Assembly: GCA_016715945.1 (NCBI GenBank)
Contig: JADJXJ010000003.1
Location: 310,001 to 374,000, forward strand
Direction of reading: 5' to 3'
Length of the DNA stretch: 64,000 nucleotides
From: Bacteroidota bacterium
Lineage (GTDB): Bacteria; Bacteroidota; Bacteroidia; Bacteroidales; F082
Below, one piece after another: positions 25,216 through 33,946 of the stretch. A model generated the notes under the pieces. It had not been told where the DNA came from, ran no database searches, and worked only from the letters and a program-made list of their open reading frames with translations. Both the position numbers and the translations under genes were made by a program. Position 1 is the first letter of the stretch. The number at the start of each line of letters is the position of its first letter.

Positions 25216-26643
25216 ATGCAAAACGTTCAAACTGACATTGATCTCCGCTACAAAGTGGCCGATATCAGGCTGGCCGATTGGGGCCGTAAGGAAATAGAGA
25301 TTGCCGAAAAGGAGATGCCGGGGCTGATGTCGCTCCGCGCCAAGTTTGGCAAAGAGAAACCGCTCAGGGGTGCACGCATCTCGGGCAGCCTGCACATGAC
25401 CATTCAGACTGCCGTGCTCATTGAGACCCTGGTTGAGCTTGGGGCCGAGGTGCGCTGGGCCAGCTGCAACATCTTTTCCACCCAGGATCATGCCGCTGCG
25501 GCCATTGCTGCTGCCGGTATCCCGGTGTTTGCCTGGAAGGGCGAAACGCTCGAGGAATACTGGTGGTGCACCAAACAGGCCCTGACTTTCGAGGATGGCC
25601 TCGGCCCGCACCTAGTTGTGGACGATGGTGGCGATGCCACGCTGATGATTCACAGGGGATACGACGTAGAGCGCAACCCGGCCTTGCTCGACGAAAAGCC
25701 CTCCAATGCCGAAGAAGCTGCTTTCATGAAGATACTGCGCGAGACCTTTGAAGCTGATCCCCAGCATTGGCACCGCACGGTGGAAAGCTGGGCCGGAGTT
25801 TCGGAAGAAACCACTACCGGCGTCCACCGGCTCTATCAGATGAAAGAAGCCGGCAAACTGCTGGTTCCTGCCATCAATGTGAACGACTCGGTGACAAAAT
25901 CGAAATTCGACAACCTGTATGGCTGCCGCGAGTCGCTGGCCGACGGTATCAAACGGGCCACCGACGTGATGCTGGCCGGCAAGGTTTGCGTGGTGCTCGG
26001 ATTTGGCGATGTGGGCAAAGGATCGGCACGCTCGCTCAGGGCCTATGGCGCACGCGTACTGGTCACCGAAATCGACCCCATCTGCGCACTGCAGGCCGCC
26101 ATGGAAGGTTATGAAGTGACCACCATCGAAGACGCACTCGAAATTGGCAACATCTATGTGACCGCCACCGGCAACAAGGATGTCATCACACTCGAACACA
26201 TGCGCCGCATGAAAGACCAGAGCATCGTCTGCAATATCGGCCATTTCGACAACGAGATTCAGATGGACCGCCTCAATGCTGCTCCGGACGTGGTGCGTAC
26301 CAACATCAAACCTCAGGTGGACAAATACACCTTCGAAAATGGCAACTCCATCTTCGTGCTCGCCGAAGGAAGGTTGGTCAACCTGGGATGCGCCACCGGC
26401 CACCCCAGCTTTGTGATGAGCAACTCGTTTACCAACCAGACCCTGGCCCAGATCGACCTCTGGAAGAACCGCGGAAAATACCCGGTAGATGTGTATCGCC
26501 TGCCCAAACACCTCGATGAGGAAGTGGCCCGCCTGCACCTGGAACACATTGGAGTAAAGCTCACCAGGCTTACCCCCGAACAGGCTGCCTACATAGGCGT
26601 ACCCGTGGAAGGTCCCTACAAACCCGAACATTACCGTTACTGA
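25216..26643 (+). CDS. ahcY: Adenosylhomocysteinase
   Basis: 475 residues, full length. It hydrolyses S-adenosylhomocysteine to adenosine and homocysteine with bound NAD. Visible motifs are GARISGSLHMTIQTAVLIETL near residue 55, WASCNIFSTQDHAAAAI, DDGGDAT, the catalytic NVNDSVTKSKFDNLYGCRESL segment (Lys/Asp pair), the NAD-binding GFGDVGKGSARSL, and the C-terminal signature ending KPEHYRY. It is divergent from the metH operon: MetH consumes the homocysteine that AhcY makes. It has its own promoter. A strong bidirectional terminator follows at 26692. Confidence 0.97.
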   Translation: MQNVQTDIDLRYKVADIRLADWGRKEIEIAEKEMPGLMSLRAKFGKEKPLRGARISGSLHMTIQTAVLIETLVELGAEVRWASCNIFSTQDHAAAAIAAAGIPVFAWKGETLEEYWWCTKQALTFEDGLGPHLVVDDGGDATLMIHRGYDVERNPALLDEKPSNAEEAAFMKILRETFEADPQHWHRTVESWAGVSEETTTGVHRLYQMKEAGKLLVPAINVNDSVTKSKFDNLYGCRESLADGIKRATDVMLAGKVCVVLGFGDVGKGSARSLRAYGARVLVTEIDPICALQAAMEGYEVTTIEDALEIGNIYVTATGNKDVITLEHMRRMKDQSIVCNIGHFDNEIQMDRLNAAPDVVRTNIKPQVDKYTFENGNSIFVLAEGRLVNLGCATGHPSFVMSNSFTNQTLAQIDLWKNRGKYPVDVYRLPKHLDEEVARLHLEHIGVKLTRLTPEQAAYIGVPVEGPYKPEHYRY

Positions 26644-26691
26644 TTTTTCTGCCACGAACCTCACTACGAGGCTTAGCAGAAAGCTATATTC

Positions 26692-26738
26692 AAAACCGAT
26701 GCAAAGGCCAGATGGTTGCCTTTGCATCGGTTTTTTTT
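26692..26738. terminator. Bidirectional terminator between ahcY and the LytTR operon
   Basis: A perfect 17-bp stem (AAAACCGATGCAAAGGC at 26692-26708 with its complement at 26718-26734) has a 9-base loop, and the T-run extends to 26738. It serves both convergent genes. Confidence 0.92.
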
Positions 26739-26825
26739 AAGATCAGTGGGTTGCAGCCTGGCCGGATATGCCAGCCAAAGAAACCGTGTGGAATCCAACT
26801 GGGTGCTGATGAGCCGGGGAGTGGG

Positions 26826-27581
26826 TCAGAAGTCGAACTCCCGCCTGAGGTCTTTGATGCGGCTCTTGCTCACGCTTACTTCGTTGCCGTTTTTAAGTAT
26901 AAGGAGGTAGCTCTCTTTGCCATATTGCTCAATGCGTTGCACCTGGTTGATGTTCACAATAAACGAGCGGTGCACCCTGATGAAACGCTCCTGCGGCAAC
27001 TGCGACTCCAGGCGCTGCATGGTTTCTTTTTTCATAAAGCGCCCTTCAGGCGTGTGGATCATTACGTAATCGTCCTGAGCTTCAATCTGTTGGATGTCTT
27101 CCAGAGGAATGACGTGAATTTTGCTTCCGCTTTTCACCACAATGCGTTCCAGGGGTTTGTCTGTTGCAACCATTTGCTGAACAAGCTTTTCCACGCCTGC
27201 CTGGTTGGATTGTTTCATCCTGAACCGCTCCACAACCTTATCCACTGCCTGCCTGAGCCTTTGGCGCGAAAAGGGTTTCATCAGGTAATCTACTGCGTTG
27301 AGTTCGAAGGCTTTGATGGCAAATTCGTCGTAAGCCGTAGTAAACACAACTTCCGGCAGGGTATCAAGCAACTCAAGCATTTCGAAACCCGTGAGCTTGG
27401 GCATCTGGATATCCAGAAAAATCAGATCGGGTTGAAGTTCCTGTATGCTTTTCAGGCCTTTGAAACCATCGGAACACTCCCCAAGCAGGTCGATTTCAGG
27501 CATTTGCGTCAGAAAGCTGCGAAGCAGGTTGCGTGCCGGCTCCTCGTCTTCGATGATTAATGTGCGGATTCGTGTTTGCAT
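26826..27581 (-). CDS. LytTR family response regulator
   Basis: 251 residues. The N-terminal receiver domain (about 5-120) has the acidic pair in IIEDEEPAR, acceptor Asp57 in LIFLDIQMPKLTG, TTAYDEFAIKAF and the Lys of LMKPFS. The C-terminal LytTR DNA-binding domain (about 150-245) shows VIPLEDIQQIEAQDDYVMIHT, RFIRVHRSFIVNINQVQRIE and the tail VSVSKSRIKDLRREF. It is the last gene of a three-gene operon with a LytS-type kinase and a LiaF-like protein, so it probably reports envelope stress. A repeat-bearing gap of 167 bases separates it from the kinase gene. Confidence 0.93.
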   Translation of the reverse strand: MQTRIRTLIIEDEEPARNLLRSFLTQMPEIDLLGECSDGFKGLKSIQELQPDLIFLDIQMPKLTGFEMLELLDTLPEVVFTTAYDEFAIKAFELNAVDYLMKPFSRQRLRQAVDKVVERFRMKQSNQAGVEKLVQQMVATDKPLERIVVKSGSKIHVIPLEDIQQIEAQDDYVMIHTPEGRFMKKETMQRLESQLPQERFIRVHRSFIVNINQVQRIEQYGKESYLLILKNGNEVSVSKSRIKDLRREFDF

Positions 27582-27681
27582 TTGCTGGGCTGAGGTTCTG
27601 GGTTCAGTTACTGGGTTCAGGTTGCTTGGCGCAGGATGCTTGGTTCGGGTTACTGGGTTGGTTGCAAATCACATCCAAATT

Positions 27682-27737
27682 CTTTGAATTTCAGAATCTT
27701 TGAATCTTTGAATCTTTGAATTTTTGAATCATCGAAT
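27682..27737. repeat. Seven 8-bp tandem units, CTTTGAAT and variants
   Basis: The spacer between the kinase and LytTR genes contains CTTTGAAT, TTCAGAAT, three more CTTTGAAT, TTTTGAAT and CATCGAAT in uninterrupted 8-base register. Just downstream on the minus strand, 27600-27660 is a looser run of TTCnGGTTnCTGGG-like motifs. Confidence 0.9.
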
Positions 27738-27748
27738 TTCTCCAACCT

Positions 27749-28807
27749 TCACCCAATCCTTTGCCTGGGTATGCGTAAAATTACTTCAAATTCTATTTTG
27801 CCGAGTTTGATTTCGAGCAGGTCGTTGCGGTGGTAGAGCAGTTGCAGGCGTTGGCGGATGTTTCTCAGGCCGATGCCCTCGCCTTTCGGGCGGGTGGCCT
27901 CGGGGTCGAAGTCGTTGATGATATGCAACTCGATGAAATCGTTGTTGGGTTCGCAGCGCAATTCGATGAGCACTTCCTCGGTGCTGTTGTGCACTCCGTG
28001 TTTGATGGCGTTTTCGAGTAGCGGTTGCAGAATCAGGTTTGGAATCTGGGCGTCGAGGCAGGCAGGGGGTATGATGGCGTTGTATTTCAGGCGTTTGCCA
28101 AACCGGACCTTTTCGATGTCGAGGTAGCGTTCGGCATTCTCCAGTTCATTGCGGAGCAAGGTGGTTTCGTGCCGGTCGTGGCTGAGGGCGTAGCGCATGA
28201 AATCGGAAAGTTTGATGACCATCTCCTGTGCTTTGTCGGGGTCGGTCATGGTGAGCGAGCTGATCGAGTTGAGGCTGTTGAACAGAAAGTGAGGGTTGAT
28301 CTGCGATTTAAGGGCATTGAGTTCGGCCTCGCGCACCAACCGGCTCAGCTCGGCTTCGGCTTTCATCTTGTGCTGCAGGTCTTCATAATACATCATTATA
28401 TAATATAGGAGTACGAACACCAGGTAGTAAAAACTGCCAATGATACCCCTCCAGGGAAGCGAAGCCTGAAGGAAGTCGAGGTATTCGGTATTGTTGTTTT
28501 CAATGGTCTGCATGATGAAATAACCGCCTCCCAGCCATATGGTCACCGACAGGATAGCCACCAGGGCATGATTTACCACCAGGTCGAAGAGCTCTGTCTT
28601 TTCTTTCAGGTTGAAGCGCAACACATACCAGAGCACAAATCCGATAATGGCCATCATCAGGTTGAATACCAGCGCATCGGTCAGGCTGGCCAGCACATCC
28701 AGGTCCTGATAATAGTTGAGCACCACAGTTTGCACCGCCACGACAAAAAACAGCACCATCAGGTAGGCCATCAGGTAGCTGCGGTTTTTTACGATGGGGT
28801 TGAGCAT
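27749..28807 (-). CDS. LytS-type sensor histidine kinase (His_kinase family)
   Basis: 352 residues. About four membrane helices fill residues 12-160. The cytosolic part begins with a short coiled coil and the kinase signature ALKSQINPHFLFNSLNSISSL, with phospho-acceptor His near 177. The ATPase part has PNLILQPLLENAIKHGV and the G box GEGIGLRNIRQRLQLLY. This architecture pairs with LytTR regulators, and one is encoded directly downstream. It carries no extracellular sensing domain, so the signal must come through the membrane part or through the LiaF-like partner encoded upstream. Confidence 0.92.
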   Translation of the reverse strand: MLNPIVKNRSYLMAYLMVLFFVVAVQTVVLNYYQDLDVLASLTDALVFNLMMAIIGFVLWYVLRFNLKEKTELFDLVVNHALVAILSVTIWLGGGYFIMQTIENNNTEYLDFLQASLPWRGIIGSFYYLVFVLLYYIMMYYEDLQHKMKAEAELSRLVREAELNALKSQINPHFLFNSLNSISSLTMTDPDKAQEMVIKLSDFMRYALSHDRHETTLLRNELENAERYLDIEKVRFGKRLKYNAIIPPACLDAQIPNLILQPLLENAIKHGVHNSTEEVLIELRCEPNNDFIELHIINDFDPEATRPKGEGIGLRNIRQRLQLLYHRNDLLEIKLGKIEFEVILRIPRQRIG

Positions 28808-28869
28808 GGTTTTGGGCTTTGTGTGTGGGTTTGGGGTTCAGCAGCTTGCCACTGCCTTTTTAATTGCGA

Positions 28870-29613
28870 TCAGTAGCTTTTGATTTCGATGCCACCAAAA
28901 ATCACTACACCTTTGATTACCAAAGTCTTATCCGGATTGAAGGCTGCCGGCATAATGCGTTTGTCGCTCACTCCGCCAAAAATGGATACGGCTTCGGTTT
29001 TAACCTGCCAGTCGTCGGGTACAATCAGGTTTGAACCTCCAAAGATGACCACCGCATCGATGACACATCCTTGTGGAGCCGGGGTGGCTTTGATCAGGTT
29101 GATATCCGAGCCGCCGAAGATATTGGTCAGTTTTCCGCCACGGAAGTTTTCCGAGATAAAGCGCATATCGCCACCGCCGAAAACGGCTGTCTCGTTAAAG
29201 AATTCCTGATCGCTCTCGCCCTGATGAAAGTTGGACCGGAAGTATTCTCCGGCTTCTTCCATTTTCTTGTTCAGTTTGCGGTCGTTGCGTGTGAGGATGA
29301 CCAGGCCGATGCCGATAAGGACGGATGGCCAGAGGATATCGCGCAGGCGCAGGCGATAGTCGAAAAGCTCCGGAAGCCAGAAGATTACGCCCAGCCCGAT
29401 GAGCACCCAGCCGGTGGTTTGGTTGCCTTTGCCGGTCAGGGTGATGAGCCCGATAAAGATGAGCAGTGTCTTCCAGTTGATCAGGTAGTGGCTCAGGTTG
29501 ACGTCGATCAAACCGAGCGTATCGAGCAGAAGCAGTGCGCCTCCGGCTATGAGCAGCAATCCGGCTACCATTCTTCTGTCTAAGGTGCTTGAATTTCCCG
29601 TTTGAGTTTTCAT
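28870..29613 (-). CDS. LiaF-like membrane protein
   Basis: About 247 residues from the ATG at 29613 (MKTQTGNSS). An in-frame ATG at 29634 would lie about 7 bases from the predicted transcription start, so I reject it. Three to four short membrane helices (about 10-110) are of the DUF5668/LiaI type. The C-terminal beta-solenoid-like domain (about 135-247) has the repeated FGG motif: TAVFGGGDMRF, NIFGGSDINL, VIFGGSNLIV, SIFGGVSDKR and VIFGGIEIKSY. Proteins of this kind (LiaF, YvqF) repress cell-envelope two-component systems. First gene of the operon with kinase and LytTR regulator, so a similar gatekeeper role is inferred. Confidence 0.85.
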   Translation of the reverse strand: MKTQTGNSSTLDRRMVAGLLLIAGGALLLLDTLGLIDVNLSHYLINWKTLLIFIGLITLTGKGNQTTGWVLIGLGVIFWLPELFDYRLRLRDILWPSVLIGIGLVILTRNDRKLNKKMEEAGEYFRSNFHQGESDQEFFNETAVFGGGDMRFISENFRGGKLTNIFGGSDINLIKATPAPQGCVIDAVVIFGGSNLIVPDDWQVKTEAVSIFGGVSDKRIMPAAFNPDKTLVIKGVVIFGGIEIKSY

Positions 29614-29647
29614 GCGATTAAGGGTTTTTAACATGTTGAATATGACG

Positions 29648-29678
29648 CAAAAGTAAGGCGGGGATGCGGCGGCCTCAA
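29648..29678 (-). promoter_or_regulatory. Promoter of the LiaF-like/LytS/LytTR operon
   Basis: On the minus strand CTTG at 29679-29676 and TACTTTTG at 29655-29648 are separated by 20 bases, a good fit to the Bacteroidota TTTG-N19-TAnnTTTG promoter. The predicted start near 29641 favours the ATG at 29613 for the first gene. Confidence 0.7.
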
Positions 29679-29848
29679 GGTTTTTTCGGCCAGCTGGAGA
29701 AAATGGTCGGCGAATGGCGACAAGGCAGGGGGGAATGCAGCCTGAAGCAAATTCTCAATGTTGTGTCTGTGCCCTGATGCGCTTAGATTCAGGGCGCATT
29801 CAGGTTTTAATACGACTGTTGCAGGAATGGAGACTCCCACGGGGATCT

Positions 29849-30568
29849 TCAGAAATCAATGTTGGGCTGCACAAGCAGCTGGCCTGTTTTGAGCTCAAAT
29901 GCGGTGAGGTTTCCGTAGCCGGGCCGGTTGGTGATATACACCCCGTTGTCCAGGTCGATAAAGTGATATTTGCCCGAGCGAATAACGTGGTCCATAAACT
30001 CCAGGTCGATGGGGGTGTGGCCATGCACAACTTTTTTGTGGCGTATCTTTTCAGGCATCACTTTGAAGTCTTTGGTCCAAAGCATGGCAAAACGGTCGGT
30101 AAGCGGGTCGTCGATGCTGAAGTTGAGCCCTGCATGCACGATGATGTGTTTTTCCAGCTCGGCATAATACCTTAGTTTTCGCATCCATTCGATATATTCT
30201 TCGGGTATTTCGCCGGCAAACTCCACCCCGAAACTCTCCAGGGTTTGCGCTCCGCCGTGCATTTCCCAGATTTTTTGGGTCTTGGATTTGAATCTGAATC
30301 CAAGAAAACTCTTGGTGTTGCGGTCGCTTTCCCACGCCTTGATGCAGTAGTCTTCGTGGTTGCCGATGAGCAGTTTTAGGTTATATCCATCGGCCTCGAG
30401 CTTCATGAGGTAGTCCACAACCCCTTTGCTGTCGGGGCCGCGGTCGATATAGTCGCCCAAAAACCAGAGCTCATCGCCCGCACCAGGCCTGATCTGCTGC
30501 TCGATAAGCGCTTTGAGGGTTTTGCTGCAACCATGTATGTCGGGGATTACCCAGCTGCGTTGGTTCAT
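29849..30568 (-). CDS. Metallophosphoesterase, PPP-type serine/threonine phosphatase
   Basis: About 239 residues from ATG 30568 (MNQRSWVIPDIHG). A longer in-frame ATG at 30661 lies inside the terminator of the upstream gpmA gene and is unlikely. The metal site motifs of the PPP family are complete: PDIHGC, GDYIDRGPDSKGV, GNHEDYC, VHAGLN and VHGHTPI. The length fits the bacterial PrpA/PrpB-like phosphatases or calcineurin-like esterases. It has no signal peptide. The physiological substrate is unknown. Confidence 0.88.
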   Translation of the reverse strand: MNQRSWVIPDIHGCSKTLKALIEQQIRPGAGDELWFLGDYIDRGPDSKGVVDYLMKLEADGYNLKLLIGNHEDYCIKAWESDRNTKSFLGFRFKSKTQKIWEMHGGAQTLESFGVEFAGEIPEEYIEWMRKLRYYAELEKHIIVHAGLNFSIDDPLTDRFAMLWTKDFKVMPEKIRHKKVVHGHTPIDLEFMDHVIRSGKYHFIDLDNGVYITNRPGYGNLTAFELKTGQLLVQPNIDF

Positions 30569-30621
30569 GTCGGGCTGCGATAGACGCACCGAAGTTATCA
30601 CTTTTTTTACAGCCGGTGATG

Positions 30622-30660
30622 AAACAAAAAAGGCAAAAGCCGACGCTTCTGCCTTTTTCA
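30622..30660 (-). terminator. Terminator after gpmA
   Basis: Minus-strand AAAAAGGCA (30658-30650 as its complement) and TGCCTTTTT form a stem extended by GAAGC/GCTTT around the loop GTCG, followed by TTTTTTG. It lies 18 bases after the gpmA stop. Confidence 0.85.
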
Positions 30661-30678
30661 TAAATTGAGGTGATCTGA

Positions 30679-31425
30679 TTATTTTGCTTTGCCCTGGTTG
30701 GCCACAGCCTCCATGAGCTTTTTGATTTCTTCGGGGTCGCCCAGGAAGTAGTCCTTCAGCAGGTTCATCTCGTCGTCGAATTCGAAAACGTAGGGGATGG
30801 CGGTAGGGATATTGAAGGCGATGATTTCGTCTTCGGTCATATTTTTTAGGTGCATCACCAGGGCACGGAGGCTGTTGCCGTGTGCTGCCACCAGAATTTC
30901 GTCATGCTTTTCGAGCGAGGGTTTAATGTCCGATTCCCAGAATGGCAGCATGCGCTCGATCACTTCTTTGAGCGATTCGGTCAGGGGCAGCAGGGAGGGT
31001 TCCACATCGGCGTAGCGGGGATCGAGGCGCGGATTGCGCGGGTCGTCCTCGGCCAGAGGCGCCGGCGGCACATCGAAACTGCGCCTCCAGAGCAGCACCT
31101 GTTCGTTGCCAAACTTAGCCGCCGTTTCTGCTTTGTTAAGCCCTTGCAGCTCACCGTAGTGTTTTTCGTTCAGGCGCCACGATTTGATTTCGGGAATATA
31201 CATCATGTCCATTTCCTCGAGCACCAGCCAAAGTGTCTTGATGGCCCTCGACAGGTAGGAAGTATATGCCATACGGGGCCTGAAACCATGAGCTTTAAGC
31301 GTTTGACCGCCTTTGCGGGCCTCTTCAATGCCTTGTTCCGACAATGGTACATCGGTCCAGCCTGTGAACACGTTCAGCTTGTTCCAGGTGCTTTCGCCAT
31401 GTCGCATCAACACAAGTCGTTTCAT
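30679..31425 (-). CDS. gpmA: 2,3-bisphosphoglycerate-dependent phosphoglycerate mutase
   Basis: 248 residues, full length for dPGM. It interconverts 3- and 2-phosphoglycerate in glycolysis and gluconeogenesis. The catalytic phospho-His lies in LMRHGESTWN (about residues 6-15). Then come FTGWTDVPLSEQG, SYLSRAIKT, the WRLNEKHYGELQGLNKAE signature, and the second catalytic His in VAAHGNSLRALVMHL near 184. The C-terminal tail ends in Lys-rich QGKAK. It is monocistronic, with a TAAATTTG box on the minus strand at 31479-31472 as a likely promoter element and a terminator after it. Confidence 0.95.
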   Translation of the reverse strand: MKRLVLMRHGESTWNKLNVFTGWTDVPLSEQGIEEARKGGQTLKAHGFRPRMAYTSYLSRAIKTLWLVLEEMDMMYIPEIKSWRLNEKHYGELQGLNKAETAAKFGNEQVLLWRRSFDVPPAPLAEDDPRNPRLDPRYADVEPSLLPLTESLKEVIERMLPFWESDIKPSLEKHDEILVAAHGNSLRALVMHLKNMTEDEIIAFNIPTAIPYVFEFDDEMNLLKDYFLGDPEEIKKLMEAVANQGKAK

Positions 31426-31491
31426 AATTCCTTATTTTAGGTGGATAATCAGGTTCGTGCAATTCGTCGAGCAAATTTATGACAAGGACGC

Positions 31492-31522
31492 TTTGAAGCC
31501 TGGATTGCGAAGGCTAAATTTG
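31492..31522 (+). promoter_or_regulatory. Consensus promoter directly before the deacetylase start
   Basis: TTTG at 31492-31495, exactly 19 bases, then TAAATTTG at 31515-31522: a perfect match to the Bacteroidota consensus. The ATG at 31527 is only 4 bases further, which puts the transcript start at or within the start codon. Confidence 0.75.
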
Positions 31523-31526
31523 TAGC

Positions 31527-32150
31527 ATGAAGCCTGCAACCGTTCCCGCTTTTCTGCGCATGTTTGTGCCCGGTCTGATCTGGCAGAAGCCTGCCGGCGA
31601 AAAGAAAATTTACCTCACCTTCGACGATGGCCCCGATCCTGAGGTGACGCCCGCTGTGCTCGGGTTGCTCGGGCGCTACAATGCACTGGCCACCTTTTTT
31701 TGTGTGGGTCAGAATGTGGAACGGCATCCGGAGGTATTTGCCCAAACAGCCAGGCTTGGTCATTTGCAGGGCAACCACTCGTACAACCACCTCAATGGCT
31801 GGAAGACTCCTTTGGGCACGTATTACGATAACGTGATGAAATGCCGCGAGCTGGTCAATTCAGCCTGGTTCCGACCGCCCTACGGCCGCATCACTCCGGC
31901 TCAGATACATACCTTGCGCAAGGAGTTCAACATTGTGATGTGGTCGGTTTTGAGCTACGATTTCGACCAGCAGATTACCGGGGAGGAATGCCTGCAGCTG
32001 GTGATGCGTCATGCCGGCGATGGCAGCATTGTGGTGTTTCACGACAGCCTCAAGGCTGCACCGCGCATGTTGTTTGCGCTGGAGCACACATTGCAACATT
32101 TTTCTGAACTGGGTTACCGATTCTGCCGGCTCGACGACCAGCCAACCTAA
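31527..32150 (+). CDS. Polysaccharide deacetylase family protein
   Basis: 207 residues with a NodB homology domain, which removes N- or O-acetyl groups from peptidoglycan, chitin or other glycans. The motifs are complete: motif 1 LTFDDGPDP (about 32-40, catalytic base Asp), motif 2 HSYNH (metal His pair, about 84-88), motif 3 RPPYGR (about 112-117), and SYDFDQQ and FHDSLK near the end. It has no clear signal peptide, only a short hydrophobic segment before the domain. The N-terminus AFLRMFVPGLIWQ looks like family members, which supports ATG 31527 over ATG 31560. The message then appears leaderless. The real substrate is unknown. Confidence 0.9.
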   Translation: MKPATVPAFLRMFVPGLIWQKPAGEKKIYLTFDDGPDPEVTPAVLGLLGRYNALATFFCVGQNVERHPEVFAQTARLGHLQGNHSYNHLNGWKTPLGTYYDNVMKCRELVNSAWFRPPYGRITPAQIHTLRKEFNIVMWSVLSYDFDQQITGEECLQLVMRHAGDGSIVVFHDSLKAAPRMLFALEHTLQHFSELGYRFCRLDDQPT

Positions 32151-32174
32151 GCCTATATTTCGCATCTTTGCCGC

Positions 32175-33941
32175 ATGATGCAGCCATTGTTTACTGTTTT
32201 CCGGGCCACAGCATTGGCAGGCATACTGCTGTTGTTTGCGGTGCGTTGTGCCAATCCTGTGATGCCTTTGGGGGGCGAAAAGGACTTTACACCTCCCCAG
32301 GTAGTGCACGCTGTTCCACCGGCAGGCGGGGTCAACTTCACCGGCCGTATGGTCAGCATTACTTTCGACGAATTCGTCAAACTCGACAAGATCAACCAGC
32401 AGTCGCTCATCTCACCCGCACCACCCACGCGGCCCGAATACCGCATCAAAGGCAAAACCCTGCAGGTAAGGTTTGTCGAAGACCTGTTCGAAAACACCAC
32501 ATACACCCTGTTTTTTGGCAATGCCATCGTTGACCTGACGGAAAACAATCCCATCGAGGGATTCAACTTTGTGTTTTCCACCGGCCCGGTGCTCGACTCC
32601 ATGTCGTTGGCCGGCAAGGTCGAATTTGCGTTCAACCGCAAACCTGCCGAAGGCGTGTTTGTGATGCTCTACCGCCAGCAGCCCGACAGCATTCCGCTTG
32701 ACTCCCTGCAATTTCGCGCAAAGCCTTATTATGTAGCCCGAAGCGACAAACAAGGGCGTTTCAGATTCACCAACCTGCGCAATGAGCCCTATCACCTCTT
32801 TGCCATCGAAGACAAGAACAACAACCTGCTCTACGATAAAGGAAGCGAGCACATTGCGTTTGCCGACAGCCTGGTTTTTCCGGTTTTCAAAGGCAGGCCG
32901 GTGTCGGATACTGCAGCCGATACCATCACCTCTGCCGCCGGCAGGATCCGATACAAACAAATTACCGACAGCCTGTATTACGCTTCCATGCCATTGCAAA
33001 GCCTGCGAATGTTTGCCGAAGTCGACTCGACGCAGAAGCTGCTCAGGGCCGACGTGCCCCGCACTGGTCTGCTACGGTTTGCGTTTCGTTATCCCGCCAA
33101 AGATTTGAAAATCAAGATATTGGATAGTCTGCCTGAGGAATTCAGCCTGGTGAAGACGAGCAATCCGGCAGGCGATACCCTGTTGTGGTATTTCCGCGAT
33201 GGGCTGGCCGACAGCCTTCGTCTTGTGGTGCAGACCGATACCACAGCTGCCGACACGCTGCGACTTGCCCTCAAACCAAGGCAGCAGGCTGTGCGGCGAA
33301 CAGCACAGAATGAACCTGCTAACCTGCTGCACATCACCACAAATACCAGTGGCCAGCGCCTCGATCCGGGCAATGTGCTTCAGCTCCGCTTCAGCGAACC
33401 AGTGCTGCACTATGCCATGCGCGATACCAACATCTTCATCCGCAATAATGACACCCTGTTCAATGTGCTTGATTTCAGGGCAAAGGATCAAACAGGCCTG
33501 ATTTTCGAGCTTGCCGGTCCAATTCCGGAAATGAACGAAAACATCCGCATGATCATCCCCGACTCCGTATTCTTCGGGCTCAACGGCACGGTAAACGAAC
33601 GGACAGAAATTTCATTCAAGATACCACCTTTGACTGAATACGGTACCATCAAGGTGCTTATCACCGACCTGCCCCACAGCCTTGTTATCATCCAGCTGGT
33701 CGATCCCAAGGACGAGGTCGTGCAGCGCATCACCATCACCGAAAAAGGGCAATACACCTTTGGCCCGCTGCGGCAGGGGAAATATCGCCTCAAGGCCATA
33801 AACGATGCCAATGGCAACAAGCGCTGGGATACGGGCGATGTGGTGAAACGCCTGCAACCTGAATGGGTTACCTATTTCGAGAAGGATCTGGACGTGCGGC
33901 CCAACTGGGACATCGAAGAGGAATGGGCCATTAGCTTTTGA
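32175..33941 (+). CDS. Lipoprotein with bacterial Ig-like (SbsA-type) domain
   Basis: 588 residues. The signal peptide ends in lipobox FAVRC (Cys near 25), predicting an outer-membrane lipoprotein. The N-terminal domain (about 38-135) is an SbsA-like Ig-like fold: TPPQVVHAVPPAGGVNF, ITFDEFVKL and TLFFGNAIVDLTENNP. The middle and C-terminal parts are beta-rich with carboxypeptidase-regulatory-like modules (VEFAFNRKPAEGVFVMLYR; GQYTFGPLRQGKYRLKAINDANGN). Such proteins are common in Bacteroidota envelopes, but their function is not known. It starts 24 bases after the deacetylase stop and is probably co-transcribed with it. Confidence 0.85.
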   Translation: MMQPLFTVFRATALAGILLLFAVRCANPVMPLGGEKDFTPPQVVHAVPPAGGVNFTGRMVSITFDEFVKLDKINQQSLISPAPPTRPEYRIKGKTLQVRFVEDLFENTTYTLFFGNAIVDLTENNPIEGFNFVFSTGPVLDSMSLAGKVEFAFNRKPAEGVFVMLYRQQPDSIPLDSLQFRAKPYYVARSDKQGRFRFTNLRNEPYHLFAIEDKNNNLLYDKGSEHIAFADSLVFPVFKGRPVSDTAADTITSAAGRIRYKQITDSLYYASMPLQSLRMFAEVDSTQKLLRADVPRTGLLRFAFRYPAKDLKIKILDSLPEEFSLVKTSNPAGDTLLWYFRDGLADSLRLVVQTDTTAADTLRLALKPRQQAVRRTAQNEPANLLHITTNTSGQRLDPGNVLQLRFSEPVLHYAMRDTNIFIRNNDTLFNVLDFRAKDQTGLIFELAGPIPEMNENIRMIIPDSVFFGLNGTVNERTEISFKIPPLTEYGTIKVLITDLPHSLVIIQLVDPKDEVVQRITITEKGQYTFGPLRQGKYRLKAINDANGNKRWDTGDVVKRLQPEWVTYFEKDLDVRPNWDIEEEWAISF

Positions 33942-33946
33942 ACCGG

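Noticed and set aside
25612..26727. Minus-strand frame (371 codons) opposite ahcY
   Set aside because: AhcY on the plus strand is unmistakable. The frame is a codon-bias shadow.
27600..27737. Repeats in the spacer as a CRISPR or origin (DnaA-box) array
   Set aside because: The units are 8 bp without spacers, and CTTTGAAT is unlike the DnaA box TTATNCACA.
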